Source: a virus
Virus record (IMG/VR): IMGVR_UViG_3300038701_001731
Coordinates: 1-46,624 of that record
DNA: 46,624 bases
Strand: one strand, 5' to 3'
Shown: one piece after another, positions 16,754 to 23,867 of the stretch
Position numbering within the stretch: position 1 is the first letter of the stretch
How the letters are laid out: every line of letters begins with the position of its first letter
Program-made: the position numbers and the translations under genes
The notes under the pieces: generated by a model
What the model saw: the letters and a program-made list of their open reading frames with translations, nothing else
Database searches by the model: none
What the model was told of the DNA's origin: nothing

Positions 16754-17010
16754 AAAGGGTCCGGTATCGCCGGCAGGCCCGTCATAGCCTGCCTCCCGCC
16801 TTCCAGATACGCCGCCCGGAGCGCGTCATCGAGCGGCGCGAAGAACTCGGCGTCAAGGTGCATAGCCGCAAGGGCGCGCGGAATGTCGCCGTTTTCAAGG
16901 TGCCGGGCAATCACCGACAACTGCGCCTCGCTCTTGATGTCTCGGACAGCCGCGAGAAAGGCATCCCGCATCGCCGGCTCCATGCGATTGAGCGCGCCAA
17001 GCAGGCTCAC
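16693..17010 (-). CDS. MuF-like head morphogenesis protein, N-terminal frame
   Basis: The GTG start at 17010 is in a GTGA overlap with the upstream stop and has GAGGTGA five bases before it. As read it gives 105 aa. AEFFAPLDDALRAAYLEGGR and GLPAIPDPFP match the N-terminal part of MuF-like proteins, but the frame then runs into out-of-family sequence. Family likeness passes to the -1 frame at the CCCTTTT heptamer. Confidence 0.72.
   Translation of the reverse strand: MSLLGALNRMEPAMRDAFLAAVRDIKSEAQLSVIARHLENGDIPRALAAMHLDAEFFAPLDDALRAAYLEGGRQAMTGLPAIPDPFPAGAWSAAFLRAIRARRGG
16753..16759 (-). other. CCCTTTT slippery heptamer joining the two MuF frames
   Basis: On the minus strand the N-frame reads gaC CCT TTT, an X-XXY-YYZ arrangement. 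A -1 slip gives ..DPF-SGGRVVGRFSAGDPRS.., which restores the family alignment. It is either a true frameshift site or a homopolymer-adjacent indel. Confidence 0.55.
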
Positions 17011-17357
17011 GAGATCACCTCGGCCTGCCAAAGCACCACCGATCCGGCCGGTGCAATCTGCGCGACCTCGCCGAGCCTGAGCCAAGCGCCGCCGATCTCG
17101 ATCTCGTCTTGCCGCTCTGGCGCCGTGCCCGCGGCGGAAATCAGCACCATTCGCTTCTGCCCCTCGATCAGCGTGCCCGACTTGGACATGAAGCGCCCGT
17201 CGATTTCAACCGCCCGCACCGTGTGCGTCGTCGGCGCTCCCGGCTCCCGCGCGTGACCCGCGCCGATCATTGCGCCCGGCTTGCGCAATGTTACCAACTG
17301 CCCCTGCCTGCGGAGAGCATCATCGACCCTCGCCTTGATTTTTTCGTAACGGCTCAT
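17007..17357 (-). CDS. head-tail joining / head closure protein
   Basis: The ATG at 17357 is in an ATGA overlap with the MAF-like gene stop, giving 116 aa. It has an N-terminal helix (MSRYEKIKARVDDALRRQGQ), then a beta part with VTLRKPG and EIDGRFMSKSGTLIEGQKR and D-E-I-E-I-G-G-A-W-L. Size, fold pattern and place before MuF and gp10 fit a head-closure protein. No exact family is recalled. Confidence 0.6.
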   Translation of the reverse strand: MSRYEKIKARVDDALRRQGQLVTLRKPGAMIGAGHAREPGAPTTHTVRAVEIDGRFMSKSGTLIEGQKRMVLISAAGTAPERQDEIEIGGAWLRLGEVAQIAPAGSVVLWQAEVIS

Positions 17358-17875
17358 GGCGCCCCCAGGAACTCGCGCGACCACCCTGACATCGAGCGCA
17401 TCCGCTCCCGGTAGTGCGTCGGTATGTCAGCCCAACAGCGGGCAAAATCGCGCGCATTGCGCCACGGCTTCGGCCGGTTGTAGTGCGGCGTGGCCGTCAT
17501 CGGTATTCCGGCCAGCACAACGCGGTCAAAGCCGAGATCGCAAAGCGCCACCTTCGCCGCGAACTGCCCCGAAGACCCGCACCGCTCCTGCCCCGGAAAC
17601 GTGTTCGGCGTCACCAGGTCCATCGGCCGGAACCGTCCCGGCGGGCCGGGATGGCGGAACGACACCAGAAACGGCGTTTCGCCGCGCGCCTCGCACCAAC
17701 GCTTGAACTTCTCCGGATGCAGCGACACCCACGCCGCGAGATCGCCCTTGTAATCTACGCCCGCGTCGTTGCAGGCCACCACCCCATCAATCGGGCCGGT
17801 GTATGCTTTGATGTCATCCCAAACGCAGGCCGCGCCGCCAATGACAAGCGCCGTTTTCACGGCCGCGCAATCCAT
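17354..17875 (-). CDS. MAF/DUF115-like protein (putative glycosyltransferase-type)
   Basis: The 173-aa protein begins TALVIGGAACVWDDIKAY and continues GPIDGVVACNDAGVDYKGDL and AWVSLHPEKFKRW. This resembles the core of motility-accessory-factor (MAF, DUF115) and 6-hydroxymethylpterin-kinase-like proteins, which include flagellin glycosyltransferases. It sits with a methyltransferase and a glycosyltransferase inside the head-completion cluster, suggesting a common job on a sugar or glycoprotein. The family call is by motif only. Confidence 0.55.
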   Translation of the reverse strand: MDCAAVKTALVIGGAACVWDDIKAYTGPIDGVVACNDAGVDYKGDLAAWVSLHPEKFKRWCEARGETPFLVSFRHPGPPGRFRPMDLVTPNTFPGQERCGSSGQFAAKVALCDLGFDRVVLAGIPMTATPHYNRPKPWRNARDFARCWADIPTHYRERMRSMSGWSREFLGAP

Positions 17876-18429
17876 GTGCTGTCAGGCCCGATCTCGCAGT
17901 CAAGCCCCTTGATTGCCTCGGCCACGGTCGGCCAGTTGGCATCGTGCCCGACGAGAAAGCCGCGCTCGCGCAGAAGCGGGCGCCACGCCTTGATGTCAGC
18001 CTTGACCGCCCTCGTCGTGTGCGCGGCATCGATGAACACGAAATCGAACCGCTCCGCGTGCAAAGCCTTCGCCGCGGCTGCACTCGTCATGTGCAGCACC
18101 CGCGCCCGGCCGCCAAAGCGGGCGAGCCGATCCAGCGCCACCCGCTTCTGATCTTCCTGCCCCCACTCGGCATAGGTCTCGGCACCCGCCTCGCCGGTCG
18201 GCTCAGACGTGGCCCACGAATCCACCCCGACCATTTTCGCGCTCGGCACCTTGGCAAGCACGTGCGCCATGGTGCGACCGTCACCAAGGCCGATCTCGGC
18301 GCCGTAGCGCAGACCGTGAACCTTGCAAAGCCACTCCAGCACCGAACCGCGCGATCGTACCCACGGTGGCGTCGTGATCGTCGGCTCCGCCTGCGGCGGC
18401 ACGTCAATCTCGGGCGAACGCTTCACCAT
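17857..18429 (-). CDS. class I SAM-dependent methyltransferase
   Basis: The ATG at 18429 follows GGAGGCGACGGA and gives 190 aa. Residues ~44-52 (AEIGLGDGRT) are the SAM-binding motif I, and FDFVFIDAAHT is the motif II/III strand of Methyltransf_24-type enzymes, which often act on sugars or small molecules. The end is HDANWPTVAEAIKG. It overlaps the glycosyltransferase by 7 bases and the MAF-like gene by 19, forming a three-gene insert. Confidence 0.75.
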   Translation of the reverse strand: MVKRSPEIDVPPQAEPTITTPPWVRSRGSVLEWLCKVHGLRYGAEIGLGDGRTMAHVLAKVPSAKMVGVDSWATSEPTGEAGAETYAEWGQEDQKRVALDRLARFGGRARVLHMTSAAAAKALHAERFDFVFIDAAHTTRAVKADIKAWRPLLRERGFLVGHDANWPTVAEAIKGLDCEIGPDSTWIARP

Positions 18430-19133
18430 TCCGTCGCCTCCCATTCCGCCTGCGCCCACCCGCCGCACTCGTGCTGCTTGGGCTTGCCGTGGAAGCACAC
18501 CACCGAAGCGCCAGACGGCCGCTCACGGCGGCATGAGTGCACCTTGTAGGACCGGATCAGGTCCGCGCCGCAAAGCGCCTGGAAGCTCTCCCAATCCTCG
18601 CCAGCATCGGCAAGCACATCCTCGATAAACGCCTGATCTCCGATGCGCCCGCTCGCGGCGGGTTCCCGGTCGTCATATCGCGCCATGATGCGTTCGGGAT
18701 CGGCGAGGAAAGCCTCGTGAATGAGCGACCAGTCGCCCGACCATGCCAGCATCCCGGAGCCGAAGCGCCCGCTGTTGAAATCCGCCAGCGCCGTGAAGCG
18801 GTGCGGCAAGCCCGCGATGCCGTCGAGGCTGCCAATCACCAGCGTGTCGAGGTCCAGGTACAACGTCGGGCCGGTCAGAAGCCCCGGCCGGAAAAGCTCG
18901 ATTTTGCTCCACCAGCCCTTGTGCACCGTCCACCCGTTGCCCGCGCGGCCGGTTGTGGCGGCCACGTCAAGCTCCAGCGGGATTGCCTCGCATCCGGTGA
19001 GCGCCGCGTTTGTCAGGCACACGAAGCGGTGCGGGATGCTCAAGTGCCGCGCGACCTGCGCTTGCAGCCGGTAAACCCACGTCGGATTGTAAGTGGCCGA
19101 GGGCCGCAGCACGCAAGCAACGGTGAGCGTCAT
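18423..19133 (-). CDS. glycosyltransferase with DxD motif
   Basis: The 236-aa protein has an N-terminal nucleotide-sugar fold (VACVLRPSATYNPTWVYRLQ), then GWWSKIELFRPGLLTGP and L-Y-L-D94-L-D96-T-L, the metal-binding DxD of GT-A enzymes (GT8-like). R-I-G-D-Q-A-F-I matches the usual second motif. A C-terminal V-V-C-F-H-G-K-P-K motif is also GT8-like. It would transfer a sugar to a capsid, tail or envelope acceptor. Confidence 0.75.
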   Translation of the reverse strand: MTLTVACVLRPSATYNPTWVYRLQAQVARHLSIPHRFVCLTNAALTGCEAIPLELDVAATTGRAGNGWTVHKGWWSKIELFRPGLLTGPTLYLDLDTLVIGSLDGIAGLPHRFTALADFNSGRFGSGMLAWSGDWSLIHEAFLADPERIMARYDDREPAASGRIGDQAFIEDVLADAGEDWESFQALCGADLIRSYKVHSCRRERPSGASVVCFHGKPKQHECGGWAQAEWEATEW

Positions 19134-19390
19134 TCCAGCCCCATCATCAGGTTGACCAGCCGGGTTTTCGTGAACTCCATCAGCGCGATCATTTCAGACG
19201 ATTTCAGGTTCGCCGCCCACCAGCCGGTGTCGTAGCTGTCGCCATCGGTATCGAGGCGCAGCACGAGCACCGAGGTTGCCGGTTCCTCGCCGCGTTCGAT
19301 CTCGTCTGCGGCCTGCCGAAGCAGATCGGCGGGATCGACGAAGCGGTTGTCGGTTTCCGCGCGAATCTTGTTGAGATCGACCACGCTCAT
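19130..19390 (-). CDS. hypothetical small head-cluster protein
   Basis: The 86-aa acidic protein contains DTDGDSYDTGWWAANLKSSE, then a final amphipathic helix. It is coupled by ATGA overlaps on both sides. No family is recognised. It lies just before the glycosyltransferase and just after the head-tail adaptor, and may be part of either. Confidence 0.55.
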   Translation of the reverse strand: MSVVDLNKIRAETDNRFVDPADLLRQAADEIERGEEPATSVLVLRLDTDGDSYDTGWWAANLKSSEMIALMEFTKTRLVNLMMGLE

Positions 19391-19929
19391 GTTCGCATCG
19401 CCCGCCCGACCACGCGCGAGCCTTGGCTGTGGTCCAAAAGGTGCCCGATCAGGTCTTGAACCGAAAGCAGCACCGGCCGCACGCCACCGGGATCGCGGCG
19501 GCTCATATCGTATTCGAAACGCAGCGGCCCGATCTGCTCAGACTTAAGCCGCTCGCTCGGCGTCGTGTCAGGCGTCATCGCGCCGGGCGATGCAAGCTCC
19601 CGCCGCGTTACCTCGCAGGTCGCGTTGACAACCTCCACCGGCACCACGTCACTTGCAATAGCCGCGCCGTATTGGTCGGCAACGTAGCTGCGCGGCCATG
19701 CCTGCGCCTGCTCACCGTCGGAATGGTTCCGGCCCTTCGTCGGGTAGCCCTTCCACGCCCAGGCCGTCGACATGAACTCAGTTGCCCGGCGGATCGCCTG
19801 CTCCTTCTGCGCGGCGGTGTAGTCGGCGTGCGCGTGCCCGCGCTTGTCAGCCCACGCCTCGAAGTCGGCCACCGAAACGAAGGCATCGGCGTTGGCAAGC
19901 CCGGCCCCGGTTTCCACGATCAGCCCCAT
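19387..19929 (-). CDS. head-tail adaptor, DnaT-like family
   Basis: The 180-aa protein begins with VETGAGLANADAFVSVADFE and continues EQAIRRATEFMSTAWAWKG, a pattern seen in a phage head-cluster family commonly labelled DnaT-like ssDNA-binding protein. It is probably the connector that binds under the portal. DVVPVEVVNATCEVTRRELA is the usual second helix block. Position right after the coat and its small neighbour agrees. Confidence 0.75.
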   Translation of the reverse strand: MGLIVETGAGLANADAFVSVADFEAWADKRGHAHADYTAAQKEQAIRRATEFMSTAWAWKGYPTKGRNHSDGEQAQAWPRSYVADQYGAAIASDVVPVEVVNATCEVTRRELASPGAMTPDTTPSERLKSEQIGPLRFEYDMSRRDPGGVRPVLLSVQDLIGHLLDHSQGSRVVGRAMRT

Positions 19930-19932
19930 GGG

Positions 19933-20190
19933 TCAGGCCGCCACGAAAAGCGCGCGCTTGAGCATGTCGCGGCGCTCCTGCACCGTCTTCGGCACGTCGA
20001 GGTTGAGGGCTTCCAGCCACTCGGCCGCCTCGGCCTTGCCGAGCGCGTCCACATCCTCGGGCGATTGCGGCACGCCGCCGCCGCTCGGCGTTTCCTGCCA
20101 CTTCTCGTGAACGGTCGGATCGAAACGGTCGGCGTTGATGATCGCGTATCCGTCAGGATGCTTGATGCGAACGGTCGGTATCCGCGGCAT
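19933..20190 (-). CDS. hypothetical protein downstream of coat protein
   Basis: The ATG at 20190 has AGGAGAAACAC before it and gives 85 aa. The N-terminus is beta (RIPTVRIKHPDGYAIINADR) and the C-terminus holds two helices rich in E, A and L. Similar short proteins follow coat genes in many phages, but no defined role is known. Confidence 0.6.
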   Translation of the reverse strand: MPRIPTVRIKHPDGYAIINADRFDPTVHEKWQETPSGGGVPQSPEDVDALGKAEAAEWLEALNLDVPKTVQERRDMLKRALFVAA

Positions 20191-20227
20191 GTGTTTCTCC
20201 TTGGATGTCTGTCTGGCCTTGATCAAA

Positions 20228-20251
20228 CGGGCCGAGGTTGCCCCCGGCCCG
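20228..20251 (-). terminator. stem-loop downstream of coat gene, weak terminator-like
   Basis: On the minus strand CGGGCCGGGG pairs with CCTCGGCCCG (one G-U) around a short GCAA-type loop and is followed by TTTGATC. The T-run is short, so it would attenuate rather than stop transcription after the coat gene. Confidence 0.5.
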
Positions 20252-20261
20252 CTCGGAAAGG

Positions 20262-21413
20262 TCAGCCCATCACCAGCGTGATGAAGTCGGGATTCACGGC
20301 CTTGAAGCCCCACGCGAGGTGAAGCTCCCACGACCGCTGGCCATACTGCGCGATGTCCAGCATGAGATAGGTCATCCCATACTGATCGCTCACCAGCATC
20401 GGCTGGATCGTCGGGTTGGCAGGCATCAGCGGCGGGCGCATAACGCCCACAATCGCCGAACGCTCGAAGGCGAGGTTCGCGGTGTAGGAATCTTCCGTTT
20501 CCGCCACCACGTTATCAGCGAGAGACTGCCGCAGACCGCTTCCGCGCAGGACGATATCCTTGTCGCCGTTGTCGGCCGCGCCCGTGCCGATGACATACTT
20601 GTTTGTGTCACCGGCAAACGAGATCACGTCACCCGCAAGATGCGAGCCCGACCCCGTATCGAGGTGAATCGTGGTGTCGCCAGCGTCGTAGCCCGCAGAC
20701 CGATCCACCAGGTAGTCCGGGGAGGCCCCGAAGGCGCCGCCGGTCGTGTGCGATGCCACGCCCGCGCTCTCCGAGATCATGAACCCGAACTGACGCGAAA
20801 TGCGGCCCGAGCGGCGCTCCTCGTCAGAACCGGCAAGGTTCGCCTGCTGGAACACGTTGAGCTGTCGCAGGTTAAGCCCGGCCGCCGTATCGATGCACAT
20901 CTGAAGGTCGGCCAGCGGCGCGCCGCGATCTTGAAGTGCCTTGCGGGCAGCCGCGATCAGGTTGAGGTTGCTGGCAAACGGCGTGGTGCCGCCGACCCCA
21001 ACGGCCGAGGCCGCGCCCTCGAAACCGGCGATGCCCGCGTCAACTTCGCACTCGTTGCGAAGCGTCCGCATACCTTGGGCAACAAGCTGTCGGACCCATT
21101 CCTGGTTGATGCCGCCATTTTCGAGCGAACGCTGTTGCTCGCCGGTCAGGTGCCAGTCGACCTTGCGCGATTTGGTGATCTGCACCGAAATATCCGTCGC
21201 AGCAGCGTCGGCGCCAGTGCTCGTGATGTTCGACGGCGTGAAATCCGAAGCGGTGCGAGCCGGGGCAACGGGAACGTCCACAGAATCGCCCTTGGCAACC
21301 TGCTTGTCGTCAAAGTCGGCGTTGATGGCGGAAACGATGCCGAACGGCTCGTTCGCGACCTCGCGAGCGGCGCTGTAAAGCACCGGCGCGAGCGTAACTA
21401 GGGTATTCGACAT
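20262..21413 (-). CDS. major capsid protein (P22 coat type)
   Basis: The 383-aa protein starts MSNTLVTLAPVLYSAAREV. It has ARKALQDRGAPLADLQMCID and TAAGLNLRQLNVFQQAN, then RQFGFMISESAGVASHTTG, all hallmarks of the P22 gene-5 coat family (HK97 fold with an inserted domain). It forms the icosahedral shell on the scaffold. The ribosome site is a strong AAAGGAG. A three-stem-loop leader lies before it. Confidence 0.9.
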   Translation of the reverse strand: MSNTLVTLAPVLYSAAREVANEPFGIVSAINADFDDKQVAKGDSVDVPVAPARTASDFTPSNITSTGADAAATDISVQITKSRKVDWHLTGEQQRSLENGGINQEWVRQLVAQGMRTLRNECEVDAGIAGFEGAASAVGVGGTTPFASNLNLIAAARKALQDRGAPLADLQMCIDTAAGLNLRQLNVFQQANLAGSDEERRSGRISRQFGFMISESAGVASHTTGGAFGASPDYLVDRSAGYDAGDTTIHLDTGSGSHLAGDVISFAGDTNKYVIGTGAADNGDKDIVLRGSGLRQSLADNVVAETEDSYTANLAFERSAIVGVMRPPLMPANPTIQPMLVSDQYGMTYLMLDIAQYGQRSWELHLAWGFKAVNPDFITLVMG

Positions 21414-21423
21414 GTCGGAAACT

Positions 21424-21502
21424 CCTTTTGCATGTCAATTCGGTTGAATCGGACGAAACGTCCTGAGACGGGCCATCCGGCCCAACCGCCCTTCGCATCC
21501 GC
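21424..21502 (-). promoter_or_regulatory. triple stem-loop leader before coat gene
   Basis: The minus strand holds three successive hairpins: GCCCGAAGC-GGAT-GCGAAGGGC, GGGCC-GGAT-GGCCC and GGACG-TTTC-GTCC, ending shortly before the coat ribosome site. The same order with GGAT loops occurs before the scaffold gene. They may control stoichiometry or mRNA stability of the two abundant products. Confidence 0.5.
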
Positions 21503-21515
21503 TTCGGGCTCCTGG

Positions 21516-22289
21516 TTAGTCGACCAGCTTGAGCTTCCCGCTGGCCATTTTCTCGGCCCGCTCTTTCGGAGACAGGCTCAGAAATTCATCTTGACGCATG
21601 GTGCCGCCGTCGCTTCCGGCGCCGCTCGGCTGCGCGCCGCTGCCCGACTGCCCGCGGCCCTTGAGGATCTGGTCGCGCTCGGGGCGAGCATCGACAAGCT
21701 GCTCAAGCGCCTCATCGAAAGAAGCGAGCTCGCCGGGGTTGGCCTTGCTGTAGATCGTGTTGCCGTTTGCGTCCTTCGCGACGACTTTTCCATCCTCCAG
21801 CGAAAAATGCCGGCCAAAGCTCTCGCGGGCGAAGCTCGCCGGCAGCGCGAGTTTTTCCTGAATGAATCGGGAGTCCGCAAAGCGACGGCCGATCTCTGCC
21901 TCGTGCATCCGGTCGCGCCACGCGGCAGCCTCTTTTTCCGCGGCTTGCAGCTTTTCCGCATAAGAGCGGGTCGCGGCGTCAACCGCGCGCTGGCGCTCGG
22001 CGGCGGCCTTCTCGGCGTCCATGAGCTTGCCGGCGTCCATTCCGGAAATGGCCTCCAGCGCCTTGCGCGCGGCGTCCGGGTCTTCGATGCCCTCGAACGC
22101 CTTGAGCCGGTCCTCGGCCTCCTGGCGCGAAATCCGGTGGCCCTTGGCCTCCTTGTTCACGCGCTCAAGCGCCGCGATGGCGCCCGGAGCGTCGAACGGG
22201 ATGTCCTTGCCGCCGTCGTCATAGACGGGCTTGCCGTCCTGCACCTCGGCATAGGTCTTGCCTTCGATTTCAACAGTTTTCAGTTGCAT
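21516..22289 (-). CDS. capsid scaffold protein
   Basis: The ATG at 22289 has GGAGACCCC before it, giving 257 aa. The first part is MQLKTVEIEGKTYAEVQDG. The middle is a long charged coiled coil (EKAAAERQRAVDAATRSYAE), then IGRRFADSRFIQEKLALPAS. The end is G/S-rich followed by a short helix (MRQDEFLSLSPKERAEKMAS) that would bind coat protein. Composition and place between portal and coat fit a scaffold of the P22 type. Confidence 0.8.
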   Translation of the reverse strand: MQLKTVEIEGKTYAEVQDGKPVYDDGGKDIPFDAPGAIAALERVNKEAKGHRISRQEAEDRLKAFEGIEDPDAARKALEAISGMDAGKLMDAEKAAAERQRAVDAATRSYAEKLQAAEKEAAAWRDRMHEAEIGRRFADSRFIQEKLALPASFARESFGRHFSLEDGKVVAKDANGNTIYSKANPGELASFDEALEQLVDARPERDQILKGRGQSGSGAQPSGAGSDGGTMRQDEFLSLSPKERAEKMASGKLKLVD

Positions 22290-22380
22290 GGGGTCTCCAT
22301 TCGGCGTCCGCCGTTCCTGTGGGGCATCCGCCCCGGTTCGCCCTTCGCATCCGCGAAAGGGGCACAATGATCGGGTGTCA
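22290..22380 (-). promoter_or_regulatory. triple stem-loop leader before scaffold gene
   Basis: The minus strand holds CCCTTTCGC-GGAT-GCGAAGGG, GGGGC-GGAT-GCCCC and a small GGCG-GA-CGCC hairpin just ahead of the scaffold ribosome site. A 16-bp stretch (GCGGATGCGAAGGGCG on the minus strand) is identical to the copy at 21487-21502 before the coat gene. Confidence 0.5.
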
Positions 22381-22385
22381 GGCCG

Positions 22386-22427
22386 TCACTTCTTGCGGCC
22401 GCCCTTCTTCTTGTAGGTCTTAGGCAT
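22386..22427 (-). CDS. 13-residue basic peptide ORF
   Basis: ATG at 22425-22427 overlaps the portal stop region and reads MPKTYKKKGGRKK then TGA. Seven of 13 residues are K or R. It may be a real tiny virion or DNA-binding peptide, or chance; only its placement and composition speak for it. Confidence 0.3.
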   Translation of the reverse strand: MPKTYKKKGGRKK

Positions 22428-23856
22428 CCTCGCCTCCGTCCATTTCCGCGAGTATCGCCTCGATGTCCCCGTCGCCGTCATAGTCGGCGTCCAGAATGCC
22501 CCGGCGCTTGGCCTCGTGTAGCGCGGCCTCGCGGCTGATCTCGCCCTGTGAACGCAGCGCCAGCACATGCGCAAAGCTCTCGTCGTCTCCCGTGCCGAGA
22601 TCAAAGTCGGTCGGGATCGTGACCTCGGGATCGTATCCTTCGATCCGCAGCCACATCGCCGTCAGGCGCAGCGCCTCGCGAAGCGTATCTTGCAGATTGA
22701 GCGCCCAAGCCTGAATCGCCGCGTTGCCCTTCTGCGCCGCCACAGCCGTCGTGATGACGGTGAGATTGCCCGACTGCGCGGTGAGCGGCTGCCGGCCAAG
22801 CTCGCGAAGCTCCCGCGCGGTGGCTTCGACCTGATCGGCCATGAAGCGCAGCGACGTGCCGCCGGGCTCGATGAACTCCCACTTGCCGGCCCCGCCCTCG
22901 TCGGGCGGCGCGTAAAGCACGGTGTGCGGCCCGACCGGCACCGTCGAGGGCTTGCCGTTGTCGCCGATCGGCGGGTTGACGCCGTTGCCCGCCAGCATCG
23001 GGAACGCCGTCAGGAGCGAGATGTGCTTAAGGCCGCTTTCCTGCTGATAGTGCTCGATCTGGAGCTCGGCCGCGTCACGCATCGGCGGGTGCACAATCCA
23101 GCCGGAGCCCATGCGGCGGCCGGTGACAAACGGCACCATCGGAATAACGCCGATGCTCAACGGCTCGGGCTCGGCCAGCGGCACCCACTCCTTGCCGTCT
23201 TTCGTCTCCACCTCACGCCAGATTTGCCACGTCGCCGGGCCGTAGCCGCCGGGGATCGGCTCGCGGTTGAAAACCCGGATCTGCTTGACCTCGGCCTCGC
23301 CGAAGCCGTCCCGCTCCCTCACCGTCTCGCGAAGGCGCGCGTGCACAACCTGCTCAACACCGCTTACCGTGTCAGTGTAGACCGCAACCACGTTGCGAGC
23401 CGGCACGCGCACCCAATACGGCCGGGCGCCCATTGCGCGTTCCTCGGCGACGGTCGCCGAGGCCGGCACGCCGCGGGTGTAGTCCACCAGCAGCCATTCG
23501 ATGCCGTTGGCGATCCCGCCGAAGAACAGGTGCCCGGCAAATCCGTGAAGGCTATTGCCCCGGCCGTCCACATCGAGGGCGAAATCCTTGATGTCATCCG
23601 GCGCCGCTTCGCTTACGTCGAGCCGCTTGGCAAACGGCCGAGCGGCGAGGTTTTCCACGATGTCGCGAAAGATGTTCGTGAACCTGGCGTTTTGCCGGCG
23701 GAACTTGTATGCTTCGTCTTGCTCCTGCGGCATTTGCGGCAGGTATTCTTTGGCCTCCCGCATGGTTTGGGCGCCGCCCAGAATTGCCGCGACCATCGCC
23801 CAGTAGGGCGACATGGCTTCTTGATCGCCCGAGAGCGTATCCGGCTTCGCGTCCAT
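22420..23856 (-). CDS. portal protein (DUF4055-type)
   Basis: The ATG at 23856 after GGGATGCGAAA gives 478 aa. Motifs include KFRRQNARFTNIFRDIVENL near the start, GIEWLLVDYTRG, YWVRVPARNVVAVY, IPMVPFVTGRR and LRELGRQPLTAQSGNLT. These match the DUF4055 portal family found with P22-like coat genes. It forms the dodecameric DNA channel and docks the terminase. The N-terminal extension upstream to 23931 overlaps the terminase and is not used. Confidence 0.85.
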   Translation of the reverse strand: MDAKPDTLSGDQEAMSPYWAMVAAILGGAQTMREAKEYLPQMPQEQDEAYKFRRQNARFTNIFRDIVENLAARPFAKRLDVSEAAPDDIKDFALDVDGRGNSLHGFAGHLFFGGIANGIEWLLVDYTRGVPASATVAEERAMGARPYWVRVPARNVVAVYTDTVSGVEQVVHARLRETVRERDGFGEAEVKQIRVFNREPIPGGYGPATWQIWREVETKDGKEWVPLAEPEPLSIGVIPMVPFVTGRRMGSGWIVHPPMRDAAELQIEHYQQESGLKHISLLTAFPMLAGNGVNPPIGDNGKPSTVPVGPHTVLYAPPDEGGAGKWEFIEPGGTSLRFMADQVEATARELRELGRQPLTAQSGNLTVITTAVAAQKGNAAIQAWALNLQDTLREALRLTAMWLRIEGYDPEVTIPTDFDLGTGDDESFAHVLALRSQGEISREAALHEAKRRGILDADYDGDGDIEAILAEMDGGEDA

Positions 23857-23867
23857 TTTCGCATCCC

